64,000 nt of DNA from Peristeroidobacter soli (GCF_004138485.1 NZ_RYEV01000004.1:742803-806802); one strand, 5' to 3'; counted from the stretch's first letter, positions 27,832 through 37,505 are shown. The notes: generated by a model not told the origin, from the letters alone. Made by a program: numbers and translations.

Positions 27832-29535
27832 TCAGCTCTGCACCAGATCCGCGGGCAATTCGATTGGAAGCCGAATAGTAAACGCGGCCCCACCCAAAGC
27901 GGAACTGAGGGAGAATGACAATTCCCCTCCCCGGCTGCGAATCAGCGAGCGACTGATCGCCAGCCCCAATCCCATGCCGTCGGGCTTGCTGGTGACGAAC
28001 GGCTCGAACAGCTGCTCGCCGATCGCGACCGGAATGCCGCGCCCCGAATCCTCGACCTTGAAGACGATGGCGCTGTCGACGACCTCGAGCGACAGCGCAA
28101 TGGCGCGTTCGGCCGGCGGCCGGCTCAGCACTGAGTCCAGCGCGTTGGACAGCAAGTTGTGGAGCACGATCTCGAGCTGCGTGCGATCGCATTGAATCTG
28201 CGGAACGGCCGCGGCGTGCTCCAGCTCGAACGCCACGTCGTGACGTCGCAAACGCTCCTGGAAGGCGTTAGCGACACTCTCCGACAATGCGACCAGATCG
28301 ACCGATTCCGGTTTCGAGACCCCGCCCTGATAGAAGTCTCGCAACTTGCGCAGCACTTCGGAGGCTCGTATCGCTTCACGCGCGGCTTTGCCGAGCGTGC
28401 CTTGCAGCCGATCGTCATTGCTGACGGACTGCGTCGCCAGGATCTCCGAGGCTCGCAAATAGGAAACGAGCGCGGTGATCGGCTGATTCAGTTCATGAGC
28501 CAGTGCGGACGCCAACTCGCCCGCGACCGCAAAGCGCATCGCCCGGGCCAGCGCCGCATCTCGCTCGCGGATCTGCTCGTCGGCGAAACGTCGCTCGGCC
28601 GCGTCACGCACGACCTGCTGGAACATCTTCGCACGCTCTGCCACGACCGCGCCGAGCATCAATCCGGTCAGGCTCAAGGTGAGCAACAGGAACTGGATAT
28701 CGACATAGCGAGTGGTCGGTATGCGGACTTCCGCCGCAATCACCAGGCCAAACTGCACGACCAGCACCGCCAGCAGCGCGCCCGGCCAGCTCCAGCGCAA
28801 GGCGATCCAGATGATGGGCACGAACAGCAGATAAAAGAACCTGAGTTGCTGCGCGACCGGCAACATGAAAATCACCCAGACCGCCGCGACCAGGATGATG
28901 AGCTGCAGCGCTACTTCCCCGGGGCGCGACTTCACGGCATCGACCGCTTCACGCCAGCGATGCGCCTGCACCAGCAGCGGCGTGAGACACAGCACGCCGT
29001 TCAGATCCCGGATCCAATAGCGCGCGATGGCGGCGAGGGCATCGGACTCGGCGAGCCAGCCGGTGAGAAGGAACATTCCCACATAGACCAGCGCAATGAC
29101 CAGCGTGGCCGCGCTCGACACCACCACGAACTTGACGACGCGTCGCGAACTGCTCCAGCCGCGCGCCAGAGCCAGTCGTTGCAGCAACGTTGCAAGCGCT
29201 CCATGGGAGAGGCCGACCCACAGCGCCGACACCAGCCCCAGCAACACGCCTACCGGCGCGCCGCGAACCCACAGCTCACTCAGGAAAGTGGCCAGCGCCA
29301 CGACAGGGAACCAGCGCGGCCCCCACAGCAATAGAAAGGCCAGTGCCAGTCCGGCCTGCGGACTCCAGGGCGTGAGCCCGAGACCGAACTGCGGCCTCAC
29401 ATAGCTGACCCAAGCCAGCAGCCCATGGATCGCCACGTAGAGGAGAGCCACCAGCCAACCGCGACCGCGCAGGCTCGGACGCGAGCGCGAGTCGCTGATC
29501 CTCTGGCTGACGCTGGATTCCAATATTTGCACCAC
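27832..29535 (-). CDS. Membrane sensor histidine kinase with MASE1-type sensor
   Basis: The product has about 567 residues. The N-terminal half has eight or so hydrophobic helices of MASE1 type (LTPWSPQAGLALAFLLLWG, YWIRDLNGVLCLTPLLV). A dimerisation/phosphoacceptor segment ASALAHELNQPITALVSYL of FixL/DctB type follows, then the ATPase motifs LEIVLHNLLSNALDSV, VEDSGRGIP and MGLGLAISRSL. The open frame reaches 29619, overlapping the divergent antiporter gene, so a GTG at 29535 is proposed as start; the exact start is uncertain. It partners the FixJ-type regulator downstream. Confidence 0.87.
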   Translation of the reverse strand: MVQILESSVSQRISDSRSRPSLRGRGWLVALLYVAIHGLLAWVSYVRPQFGLGLTPWSPQAGLALAFLLLWGPRWFPVVALATFLSELWVRGAPVGVLLGLVSALWVGLSHGALATLLQRLALARGWSSSRRVVKFVVVSSAATLVIALVYVGMFLLTGWLAESDALAAIARYWIRDLNGVLCLTPLLVQAHRWREAVDAVKSRPGEVALQLIILVAAVWVIFMLPVAQQLRFFYLLFVPIIWIALRWSWPGALLAVLVVQFGLVIAAEVRIPTTRYVDIQFLLLTLSLTGLMLGAVVAERAKMFQQVVRDAAERRFADEQIRERDAALARAMRFAVAGELASALAHELNQPITALVSYLRASEILATQSVSNDDRLQGTLGKAAREAIRASEVLRKLRDFYQGGVSKPESVDLVALSESVANAFQERLRRHDVAFELEHAAAVPQIQCDRTQLEIVLHNLLSNALDSVLSRPPAERAIALSLEVVDSAIVFKVEDSGRGIPVAIGEQLFEPFVTSKPDGMGLGLAISRSLIRSRGGELSFSLSSALGGAAFTIRLPIELPADLVQS

Positions 29536-29583
29536 GCGCGCGGCGAGCGAAGAAATGCGCCCTCGCGATTCTAGCCCAGACCC

Positions 29584-31269
29584 ATGCACAATAGCCGATT
29601 GGGTCTGAGCTGGAGCCACCGCCTAGTGGAAAGCATTACCGTCACATTGTTCCTGCTGCTGGCAGTGGTCATGAGCGGCTGGCTGCAACGCGGCCTGCCC
29701 TGGTCGGTGCCGCTGCCGATCGTGCAGATTGCACTCGGAGCGTTGATTGCACTGATCGCGAAGGCACCGGTGGAGCTCGACCCCGACGTCTTCTTCCTGT
29801 TGTTCCTGCCACCGCTGCTGTTCCTCGACGGCTGGCGCATTCCCAAGGAAGGCCTGTTCCGCGACAAGGACACCATTCTGGAGCTGGCCGTGGGTCTGGT
29901 GATCTTCACGGTGGTCGGCCTGGGATTTCTGATCAATTGGATGATTCCCGCCATGCCGTTGCCGGTGGCGTTCGCGCTGGCTGCGGTCGTCTCGCCGACC
30001 GATCCGGTCGCGGTCTCGGCACTCTCCTCCCGCGCCCCGATTCCCAAACGACTGCTGCACATTCTGGAAGGCGAATCGTTGCTCAACGACGCGTCGGGCC
30101 TGGTCTGCATGCGCTTCGCGGTCGCGGCGACGATGACAGGATTGTTTTCGCCGCTCGCCGCCGTCGGCACGTTCCTGTGGCTGGCGCTCGGCGGTATCGT
30201 CATCGGCGTGGTCTTCACCTGGACCATCACGACCCTCAAGGACTGGATGGCCCGCCGGATCGGCGAGGACACCGGCTCACAGATTCTGATCAGCCTGCTC
30301 ATTCCCTTCGGCGCTTACTTGCTGGCGGAGCATCTGCACTGCTCGGGCATTCTCGCCGCCGTCGCCGCGGGCATCATGATGAGCTATGCGGAATTGACCG
30401 GCCGTGCGCTCGCCACCACTCGCATGCGTCGCACCGGTGTGTGGGACACGATTCAATTCGCCGTCAACGGCGTCATCTTCGTTCTGCTCGGCGAGCAGAT
30501 GCCGAAGCTGATCGAGGGTGCCGCCCGGGTCGTGCAGGACGCGGGACACCACGATCCGCTGTGGCTCATCGTGTACGTCGTCGCGATCAACGCGGCGCTC
30601 GCCGCGCTTCGCTTCATCTGGGTCTGGGTATCGTTGCGCCTGACGCTGTTTCGCGCATCCAGATCGACAGGAGCCCAAGCCAAGCGTCCGAGCTGGCGAT
30701 TGGTGGCGGTCACCTCGCTCGCGGGTGTGCGGGGCGCGATCACGCTCGCCGGTGTGCTGACGTTGCCATTGCTGATGCCCGATGGCTCGCCGTTCCCGGC
30801 ACGCGATCTGGCAATCTTCCTCGCCGCCGGTGTGATCCTCAGCTCGCTGGTCGCCGCCACCATCGGCCTGCCGTTCCTGCTCGGCGGCCTGCATATTCCG
30901 CCCGAACCTGCGCACGACGAACAAGAGGACGCGGCGAAAGTCGCCGCCGCCGAAGCTGCGATCAAAGCGATCGAGCATGCTCAACACGAGTTGAGCCGGA
31001 ATCGCGATGACGTCGATCTCTATGCCGACACGGGCGCGAAGATCATGGATGTGTACCGGGCACGCATCACCAGCCAACCTCACAGCGCCGAGGAAGTCGA
31101 GAAGATGCGGCTGATCGGCGAGATCGAACGTCAGCTACGACTCGCGGGCTTGCGAGCCGAGCGCGACGAGCTGTTCCGACTCGTGCGCGCGAGGCAGCTG
31201 CCCGAAGAAACGGTGCGAAAACTGGTGCGTGAAATCGATCTGCTCGAAGCGCGGCTGACGTCGATCTAG
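29584..31269 (+). CDS. Na+/H+ antiporter, NhaP/CPA1 type
   Basis: The product has 561 residues with about twelve membrane helices and the CPA1 hallmarks: LDPDVFFLLFLPPLLFLDGW, VVSPTDPVAVSAL (ion-site Asp) and LEGESLLNDASGLVCMRFA. A charged cytoplasmic helical tail covers about 440-561. It exchanges protons for sodium or potassium at the inner membrane. It is divergent from the histidine kinase gene. Its TAG stop and the TAG stop of the convergent nodT-type gene share one palindromic CTAG. Confidence 0.92.
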   Translation: MHNSRLGLSWSHRLVESITVTLFLLLAVVMSGWLQRGLPWSVPLPIVQIALGALIALIAKAPVELDPDVFFLLFLPPLLFLDGWRIPKEGLFRDKDTILELAVGLVIFTVVGLGFLINWMIPAMPLPVAFALAAVVSPTDPVAVSALSSRAPIPKRLLHILEGESLLNDASGLVCMRFAVAATMTGLFSPLAAVGTFLWLALGGIVIGVVFTWTITTLKDWMARRIGEDTGSQILISLLIPFGAYLLAEHLHCSGILAAVAAGIMMSYAELTGRALATTRMRRTGVWDTIQFAVNGVIFVLLGEQMPKLIEGAARVVQDAGHHDPLWLIVYVVAINAALAALRFIWVWVSLRLTLFRASRSTGAQAKRPSWRLVAVTSLAGVRGAITLAGVLTLPLLMPDGSPFPARDLAIFLAAGVILSSLVAATIGLPFLLGGLHIPPEPAHDEQEDAAKVAAAEAAIKAIEHAQHELSRNRDDVDLYADTGAKIMDVYRARITSQPHSAEEVEKMRLIGEIERQLRLAGLRAERDELFRLVRARQLPEETVRKLVREIDLLEARLTSI

Positions 31270-32693
31270 CCGCCGCTCAAATTCGAACCGCCCACTGCCA
31301 GCAGCAGCTGCGCGGTATTCACGAAGCGCTTGGATTGCGCATCCAGCAGTCCAAGCCGCGCCTGCAGGCGCTGCCGCTCAGCGTCGAGCACCGTCAGCAC
31401 GCCAACGTTGCCCGCGCTGTAACTTCTCCGAGCGAGATCGACACTGGAACCGGCCGTCTCCACCGCTTCGGTTTGCGCCACCAACAGTTCTTCGTCATGG
31501 CGGGCCGCCTGCAACAGGTTCGCCACCTGCCCGAACGATTCCAGCACGGTCTGCCGATAGTTCGCCGCGCTCACCTGCACAGCCTGCAACGCCGCCCGAC
31601 GCTCGGCTCGCAGCGTGCCGCCGTCGAACAACGGCGCTGTGATGCCACTGATCACACCCCACGCGAGGCTCGAAGCATCGAACAAACGTCCCGTGCTCGT
31701 GGACTGCATGCCCACGTTCCCCGACAGCGTGATCTGCGGATACAAGTTTGCGGTAGCCACGCCGACCGCAGCCGTAGCTGCATGCAGCTGTGCCTCGGCC
31801 GACAGAATATCCGGTCGACGTCGCACCAGCTCGGACGGCAAACTCACCGGCAACTGATCCGGCAGTCGCAGATCGCCCGCCGCCGCGAACTTCGTTTGCG
31901 AATCGGCCCAGTCAGCCGGCGCCTTGCCCATCAACACCGCGAGCGCATGTCGCGCCGTATCCAATTGCTGGCGCAACGGCGGCAGCAGCGTTGCATCCTG
32001 CGCCAGCTGAGATCGCGCACTCAGTTCGTCCACCTTGGTCACGATGCCGGCCTGCTGCGCACGAGTCACCAGATCGAGATTGGTGCGATCCTCCGCCAAC
32101 AGTTCCTCGAGCGCCTGGATCTGCGCCTGCGTGAACACGATGGTGAAATATTGAACGGCCACATTGCCGGTCAGCGACAGCCACGCGGCGTCGAGCTCGC
32201 GCTGGTAGTACTCGGTCAGTGCCTGCTGCTGCTCGATGGAGCGAGCGACACCACCGGTGTAATCGAGCGTGTACCGGACATCGGCGCCGATGGAGTAGTA
32301 AGTGAACGTCGGCAGATGGAAATCACCGAGCGCTTGCGCGCCCATCTGCTGGCGACCCGTGCCACCGGTCAAATTCACTTTCGGCAAGCGTGCGCCGCTG
32401 CGTGCCGCCAGCATCTCTTCCGCCTGAGCCAGCGACGAGCGGGCCGCGGCGAGCGTGAAATTGCCCTCCTTCGCCTGCTGCATGAGTCGATTCAGCTCAT
32501 CGCTCTGAAACACCGTCCACCAGTCGTTGGGCGGCGTCTCGCCATAGACGATGCGCTGAGTTGGATCGGCGAGCGCCGTATAGCGACTGGTCGCCGGCGC
32601 GTCCGGGCGCTTGAAGTCCGGCCCGACGGCGCACGCCGACAGCGCGAACATCACGCCGGCCGTCACGAAACTACGAAACATTCGACTCGTCAT
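31266..32693 (-). CDS. Outer-membrane efflux lipoprotein, NodT/OprM family
   Basis: The product has 475 residues with a lipoprotein signal (FALSACAVGPDFKRP, lipidated Cys near residue 21) and two repeats of the outer-membrane efflux family, each with long helices. The motifs NLYPQITLSGNVGM and RRPDILSAEAQLHAATAAVG are typical of NodT-type channels. It forms the trimeric tunnel for the EmrA/EmrB-like pump encoded just upstream, and is the last gene of marR-emrA-emrB-nodT. Confidence 0.95.
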   Translation of the reverse strand: MTSRMFRSFVTAGVMFALSACAVGPDFKRPDAPATSRYTALADPTQRIVYGETPPNDWWTVFQSDELNRLMQQAKEGNFTLAAARSSLAQAEEMLAARSGARLPKVNLTGGTGRQQMGAQALGDFHLPTFTYYSIGADVRYTLDYTGGVARSIEQQQALTEYYQRELDAAWLSLTGNVAVQYFTIVFTQAQIQALEELLAEDRTNLDLVTRAQQAGIVTKVDELSARSQLAQDATLLPPLRQQLDTARHALAVLMGKAPADWADSQTKFAAAGDLRLPDQLPVSLPSELVRRRPDILSAEAQLHAATAAVGVATANLYPQITLSGNVGMQSTSTGRLFDASSLAWGVISGITAPLFDGGTLRAERRAALQAVQVSAANYRQTVLESFGQVANLLQAARHDEELLVAQTEAVETAGSSVDLARRSYSAGNVGVLTVLDAERQRLQARLGLLDAQSKRFVNTAQLLLAVGGSNLSGG

Positions 32694-32698
32694 CCTCT

Positions 32699-34228
32699 TT
32701 AATCCGCATGCACGACGGCCGGTCCCGTGGTGTGAACCTTGCGCAAGAGCAAGACCAGCGGCGTCACGGCCAGAGTCATGAGCAACAGCAGCTTGAAATC
32801 ATTGATGTAGGCGATGAGCGTCGCCTGATGCGTCACCACGCCATCGATGGCCCGCAGCCCGTGCAGCGTCGAGGCATCGAACACTGGATGGCTGCGCGTC
32901 GCCAGATCGTACGGCGTGACGTGCTCGACCAGGCGCGCATGCATGAACTGCACGTTGCGTGTCAGCAGCGCGGTGACCACCGCCACCCCGATACTGCTGC
33001 CGATGTTTCGGAGCAGATTGAAGATCGCAGTCGCTTCATTGCGCTGACTCGGCAACAGCGTTCCGAACGCAATGGTCGTCAGCGGCACCCAGGTGAAGCC
33101 CAGGCCGAAGCCTTGAATCACGCCGCTCCAGATCACCAGACTGTCGTCCATCTGCGGCGAGAAGCCCGTCATCATCCACAGCGACAGCGCCGTGGTCAGC
33201 AGACCGAACGTGAGCAGGACGCGCCCATCGATCTTGCCGATGATCCGTCCGACGATGAACATGGCCACGAACGAGCCTATGCCTCGCGGCGCCGTGACCA
33301 GACCGATGGTCACGACCGGATAGTCGAACAGGCCTTCCAGCAGCGGCGGCAGCAATGCCAGGGTCGCCAGCAGCACCACGCCGACCAGGAAAATAAAGAT
33401 CGAGCCCAGCGCGAAATTCCGATCCTTGAACAGCCCGGGACTCATGAACGGCTGGCGCGCCGTCAGGATGTGCACGACGAACAGATAGAACGCGACCACG
33501 GCAATCGCGCCCTCGACCACGATCTCGGTCGAGCTGAACCAGTCGAGCAACTGGCCTCGATCCAGCATCAATTGCAGACTGCCGATGGCGAGGCTCAACA
33601 TCGCGAAGCCGAAGAAGTCGAACGGCGTGCGTCGTAGCGGCGTTTCGTGCAGAAACCTCGAGGCGATCAGGAACGCCAGCACGCCGAAAGGAATGTTGAT
33701 CAGAAACACCCAGCGCCAGCTGTGCGTCTCCGTCAACCAGCCGCCGAGCGCCGGGCCGAGAATCGGGCCGAGCGTCACGCCCATCGCCCACATCGCCGTG
33801 GCCTTGCCGTGCTGGTCCCTCGGATACAGATCGAGCAGGATGGCCAGCGACAATGGCACGAGGCCCGCCCCCGCGACGCCTTGAATGGCGCGATAGATCA
33901 CCAGTTCCGTCAGGCTATGCGCCAGCCCGCACATCGCCGAGGACAAAGTGAACAGCGCGACCGACGCGACGAACACTTTCTTGCGCCCGACCGGTCCGGT
34001 CAGCCAGCCCGACAGCGGCGTCATGATCGCGACACCCACGATATAGGACGTGAGCACCCAGCCCATCTGTTCCTGCGTCGCCGACAGCGTGCCTTGAATT
34101 CGAGGCAACGCGACGTTGGCGATGGTGGTGTCCAGCGACTGCATGACCGAGCCGAGCATCACCGACAAGGTGATCCAGCCGCGATGACGCAGCTCCTCGG
34201 GGGATGCAGTTGGCAGCGAATCGCTCAT
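32699..34228 (-). CDS. emrB: DHA2-family MFS drug exporter, EmrB/QacA type
   Basis: The product has 509 residues with fourteen predicted membrane helices, the MFS motif A region (LSGWLTGPVGRKKVFVAS) and motif C (ILGPALGGWLTETHSWRWVF), and MLGSVMQSLDTTIANVALP near the N-terminus, typical of EmrB. It is a proton-driven exporter acting with EmrA and the outer-membrane channel. The start overlaps emrA by four bases, and the nodT-type gene begins six bases after its stop. Confidence 0.94.
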   Translation of the reverse strand: MSDSLPTASPEELRHRGWITLSVMLGSVMQSLDTTIANVALPRIQGTLSATQEQMGWVLTSYIVGVAIMTPLSGWLTGPVGRKKVFVASVALFTLSSAMCGLAHSLTELVIYRAIQGVAGAGLVPLSLAILLDLYPRDQHGKATAMWAMGVTLGPILGPALGGWLTETHSWRWVFLINIPFGVLAFLIASRFLHETPLRRTPFDFFGFAMLSLAIGSLQLMLDRGQLLDWFSSTEIVVEGAIAVVAFYLFVVHILTARQPFMSPGLFKDRNFALGSIFIFLVGVVLLATLALLPPLLEGLFDYPVVTIGLVTAPRGIGSFVAMFIVGRIIGKIDGRVLLTFGLLTTALSLWMMTGFSPQMDDSLVIWSGVIQGFGLGFTWVPLTTIAFGTLLPSQRNEATAIFNLLRNIGSSIGVAVVTALLTRNVQFMHARLVEHVTPYDLATRSHPVFDASTLHGLRAIDGVVTHQATLIAYINDFKLLLLMTLAVTPLVLLLRKVHTTGPAVVHAD

Positions 34229-35355
34229 CGATCGGTCGCAGCCACCGTTTCAGTGACCGGCTCGGCGACGGTTTCGGAACGCAAGCCGAACAGGGTGCGC
34301 TGGCGACGAGTGTCCACTTCGACGTTGGCGCTCAAGCCGGCACGCAGCGGAATATCCGCGGCGGTCTTCAGCTCCAGCCGCACCGGCAGGCGCTGCACGA
34401 CTTTCACCCAATTGCCCGACGCGTTCTCGGCGGGCAGCAACGAGAACTCAGCGCCAGTGCCCGGGCTCACGCTGACCACGGTGGCGGCCAGCTTGTGGCC
34501 GGGATACGCATCGATCATCACTTCGGCCAGCTGCCCTTCCACCATGTGCGTCAGCTGCACTTCCTTGAAGTTGGCTTCGATCCAGACATTCCGCGCCGAT
34601 ACCAGCGCGAACGCCGGCGTCGCGGCGTTGAGATAGTCGCCGACCTGCAATTGCTCGACCTTGGTGACGATGCCATCCGCCGGCGCGTTGACCGTCGTAT
34701 AGGAAAGATTCAACTTCGCGCGATCCAACGCGGCCTGTGCCTGTTGCACGCTGGGATGTTTGTCGACTTCGATGTTTGGATCGCCGCCGAGGCGCGCCAG
34801 CACCGCGGTGATCTGTTCGCGTGCGGATTCCAGATCCTGACGAGCCGCATCGCGCGACACCTGCGCCTTCTCGACCTGCGCCTGCGAGGAGATGCCCGGC
34901 TCGAGCAGGCCCTGCTGCCGCGCCAGCTCTTTGGTTTGATAGTCGAGAGTCGATTGCGCGGAGCTGCGGTCTGCCAATCGTTGCCGGTACGTGGCTTTCA
35001 ACGATTCCACATCCAGTTTCGCCGAATCGAGCCGCGCCTGCGCCTCATCCACCGCGATCAGGAACGGACGTTCGTCGAGACGGAACAACAGATCACCCTT
35101 GTTGACCCGCTGATTGTCCCGAATCGCCAGCTCGCTCACGCGCCCGGCCACGTTGGCGCTGATCGAGATCTGCGCGGCACGCACGTAGGCGTCGTCGGTC
35201 TCCTCGTAGCGGCCACCGGTTACATATATATAACCCGCCACGGCCAGCGCCAGCACCGGCCCGGCGATCATCAACGGGCGGCGCCACTTGCTCACCGGCG
35301 GTTCATTCGAAACGGAGTCGGACACGGAATCGCTCATGGGTTGCGGGTCATTCAT
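34225..35355 (-). CDS. emrA: EmrA/HlyD-type periplasmic adaptor
   Basis: The product has 376 residues with a cytoplasmic start, one membrane helix (LMIAGPVLALAVAGYIYV), a lipoyl/barrel-sandwich domain split around a helical hairpin (GRVSELAIRDNQRVNKGDLLFRLDERPF contains the first half), and a C-terminal beta-barrel (NVWIEANFKEVQLTHMVEGQ). It bridges EmrB and the outer-membrane channel. It begins three bases after marR and overlaps emrB. Confidence 0.95.
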   Translation of the reverse strand: MNDPQPMSDSVSDSVSNEPPVSKWRRPLMIAGPVLALAVAGYIYVTGGRYEETDDAYVRAAQISISANVAGRVSELAIRDNQRVNKGDLLFRLDERPFLIAVDEAQARLDSAKLDVESLKATYRQRLADRSSAQSTLDYQTKELARQQGLLEPGISSQAQVEKAQVSRDAARQDLESAREQITAVLARLGGDPNIEVDKHPSVQQAQAALDRAKLNLSYTTVNAPADGIVTKVEQLQVGDYLNAATPAFALVSARNVWIEANFKEVQLTHMVEGQLAEVMIDAYPGHKLAATVVSVSPGTGAEFSLLPAENASGNWVKVVQRLPVRLELKTAADIPLRAGLSANVEVDTRRQRTLFGLRSETVAEPVTETVAATDR

Positions 35356-35358
35356 GAA

Positions 35359-35850
35359 TCACTGAGCCTTCTTGCGGATCGGCAGCGCCGTCGCGGGCCT
35401 GGCGGCCGCGGCCAGCGGCTCGACCTTGGTGCTGACCAGGTTCTGGTAAACGTGCTCGAGCAGGCCCATCAATTGATTGCGCTGCTCGGCATTCAGGCCA
35501 GCCAGCGCTTCGGCGCGCATCTGCGCGGACAGCTTGTCGATCTGTTCCAGAATTGGGGTCGCGCCGGAAGTCACATACAGCGTGCGGGCACGGCGATCGT
35601 TCGGATCGGGCCGCCGCTCCACCCAGCCATCGGCCTCCATGCGATCGAGGATGCGCACCAGGGTCATGGGCTCGATCTCGCAGATCTCGGCGAGCCGCTT
35701 CTGACTGATGCCCTGGTTGCGAGCCAGATTGAACAGCGCCTTGCATTGAGCCAGCGTCAGCGACAGCTCTTGCGCCAGCATCTCGAAGCGCTTGGTGTAC
35801 AGGCGCTCGAGGTTCTTCAGGATGAACCCGAAGTTCCGAATGCGATCCAC
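35359..35850 (-). CDS. MarR-family transcriptional regulator
   Basis: The product has 163 residues with the winged helix of MarR proteins: LTLAQCKALFNLARNQGISQKRLAEICEIEPMTLVRILDRM forms the helix-turn-helix, and GWVERRPDPNDRRARTLYV the wing. The start is GTG with GGAG at good spacing. As the first gene of an emrAB-type operon, it is expected to repress the operon and to release it on binding a substrate. A promoter with an overlapping inverted repeat lies about 60-100 bases upstream. Confidence 0.94.
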   Translation of the reverse strand: MDRIRNFGFILKNLERLYTKRFEMLAQELSLTLAQCKALFNLARNQGISQKRLAEICEIEPMTLVRILDRMEADGWVERRPDPNDRRARTLYVTSGATPILEQIDKLSAQMRAEALAGLNAEQRNQLMGLLEHVYQNLVSTKVEPLAAAARPATALPIRKKAQ

Positions 35851-35908
35851 GGCAACTCCGCGATGGGGATAGGGGTGGGTCGCCCGCTATCGGGCGATTT
35901 CGTACCGC

Positions 35909-35948
35909 ACTATATGGTCATCGCTGAGATAGTATCAAGTGATATTAT
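35909..35948 (-). promoter_or_regulatory. Promoter and probable MarR operator for the efflux operon
   Basis: On the minus strand a -35 like TTGATA (35933-35938) and a -10 like TATAGT (35909-35914) are separated by 18 bases. Overlapping the -35 is an inverted repeat with 9-base arms, ATAGTATCA and TGATATTAT, separated by AG (35929-35948), with one mismatch. The position and symmetry fit autorepression by the MarR-family protein. A second perfect 6-bp hairpin (CGCCCG / CGGGCG, 35881-35896) lies in the presumed 5' leader. Confidence 0.6.
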
Positions 35949-35974
35949 ATTTATTGTGAGGCATTTCTCACGCC

Positions 35975-35999
35975 GGGGGATCAGCGAGCCTGATCCCCC
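35975..35999 (-). terminator. Hairpin after the TIGR03118-like gene
   Basis: A perfect 9-bp stem (GGGGGATCA / TGATCCCCC) with a 7-base loop lies 13 bases past the stop codon of the TIGR03118-like gene. On the minus strand no T-tract follows. It probably marks the 3' end of that transcript and separates it from the marR promoter. Confidence 0.5.
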
Positions 36000-36011
36000 T
36001 CGAACCCCGCA

Positions 36012-37124
36012 TCATTTGCTGACCGCGCTGATCACCCCATACGCGCCGTCGCTCTCGTCGTTCGGGCCGGCCGCCCAGAACAAGGCGTTGGTCTGCTGTC
36101 CGGAAATCCCGTTGCCGAACTGCAGGCCCCACAGCCCGTCCACATGCAGGGGCTGACGATCGGCGCCCTTCAGGCTGCCCAGGAATTTGCCCGAGCGCGG
36201 ACCGAACGCATTGATGGTGCCATCGCCGAGATTGCCGATCAGCAATGCCCCACCGAAGCCGCCGAAGCTCGCCGGCGCCAGCGCGATTCCCCAAGGGGCA
36301 TTGAGCGGGCCGCGCGTGGCGATCCGGCGAATCAGAGTGCCTTGCGGGTCGAACACGTTGACGATGCCCAGCCCGGCCCCCTGCTGTTCCTCATCGCCGC
36401 CGGCCTCTTCCTGCTTCGCATAAGTGACGTAAATGTCGCCGCCGATCGCCTGAATGCCGAACGGCGCGTACAGCTTGGGGAGTTTCGGATCGGCAAAGCC
36501 GCCGGACACGTCGATTGCCTTGAATGTGCCGTCGAAGACGTCGATGCGCGCCTGGCTGAAGTTGGCTGCATATAAAAGATGGGTAGTGCCGTTGCCGCTG
36601 AGCGCGAGGCCGGTGTAGTGCGCCTTGCGAGCCGAGTTATCGACCGCGGTGAGCGCGTTCGTGGCATTCACATTGGGCGCCCAGCCAGCAATCGTTCCCT
36701 GCTCGGTGGCGAACAGAAAACGAGCCGGTCCATTCGTGGTGCCATTGGTGACGACGAAGTCCATGCCGCCCGAAAAAACGATGCCGGTGGGATTGCCGGC
36801 GCCGCCGCCGGGCCCGGGAACGGTCACGACCAGGGATTGTGGCTGGCCATTGCCGTCGTACAGCACCGACTTGCCCGCATCCGCGGCGTTCACCCAAACG
36901 AAGCCATTCGGGTTGAAGGCGACACCCCAGGCATTGATGAGGTTGGGATCGGTGAAATTCGCCGGAATGCCCCCATTGGAGACCAGAACCTGCGATTCAT
37001 AGACCGCCTGCCCGCGGCCATTGCCGTCGTTGTTGTAGTCGTCATGCCCGAGCGCGGGCAGAGTCGGCAGAGTCAGCGCGATCCATGCGAAACTTGACCA
37101 CGGAAAGAGTTTTACAGTACTCAT
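36012..37124 (-). CDS. TIGR03118-family exported protein (beta-propeller-like)
   Basis: The product has 370 residues with a signal peptide (FAWIALTLPTLPALG) and repeats with the pattern of the TIGR03118 family: NLINAWGVAFNPNGFVWVNAADAGKSVLYD near the N-terminus, PTGIVFSGGMDFVV, PWGIALAP and a final GLWGLQFGNG. The repeats suggest a beta-propeller. The start at 37124 has GGGGGA eight bases upstream; the longer frame is not supported. There is no PEP-CTERM sorting signal at the C-terminus. The function is unknown. Confidence 0.8.
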   Translation of the reverse strand: MSTVKLFPWSSFAWIALTLPTLPALGHDDYNNDGNGRGQAVYESQVLVSNGGIPANFTDPNLINAWGVAFNPNGFVWVNAADAGKSVLYDGNGQPQSLVVTVPGPGGGAGNPTGIVFSGGMDFVVTNGTTNGPARFLFATEQGTIAGWAPNVNATNALTAVDNSARKAHYTGLALSGNGTTHLLYAANFSQARIDVFDGTFKAIDVSGGFADPKLPKLYAPFGIQAIGGDIYVTYAKQEEAGGDEEQQGAGLGIVNVFDPQGTLIRRIATRGPLNAPWGIALAPASFGGFGGALLIGNLGDGTINAFGPRSGKFLGSLKGADRQPLHVDGLWGLQFGNGISGQQTNALFWAAGPNDESDGAYGVISAVSK

Positions 37125-37287
37125 GAGTTTGATCCCCCACGGCGCAAGAGTGGTTCGATCGCGCACGCCGACGTGAGCGTGTGCCCGGAAGTAAGTACCG
37201 GGTGATCGAGCCACGGTTCATCTTCGCGTGGAGCCTGGTCGAGCGATCATGCGTTGTGCGATGACACTTGTTACAACCAGAGGCACC

Positions 37288-37485
37288 ATGACCAAGAAGA
37301 CCGCAGCGAAAAAGACCCCATCCTCGAAAGCCGCGTCCCACAAGGGCAAGGCCGCCAAAGCCAAGGCGAGCTGGGCGGACACCATGAAGCAGGCTTTGGA
37401 AAAACGACAGTCCTCGGGCGGCTACCCGCAGCAACCCAAGCCGCGCGATTCCACCGTGCAGCCAGTGCGGAAGAACGCCTACTGA
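37288..37485 (+). CDS. Small Lys/Ala-rich basic protein
   Basis: The product has 65 residues and is strongly basic. The N-terminal third is rich in Lys, Ala, Ser and Thr (MTKKTAAKKTPSSKAASHKG), followed by ASWADTMKQALEKRQ and a Gly/Pro/Gln tail. ATG at 37288 has AGAGG at ideal spacing, which supports translation from there. The N-terminal composition recalls histone-H1-like bacterial proteins, so nucleic-acid binding is possible, but no family was recognised. It stands alone on the plus strand between minus-strand genes. Confidence 0.65.
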   Translation: MTKKTAAKKTPSSKAASHKGKAAKAKASWADTMKQALEKRQSSGGYPQQPKPRDSTVQPVRKNAY

Positions 37486-37505
37486 GACCCGTTTTGTTGT
37501 CGGCT

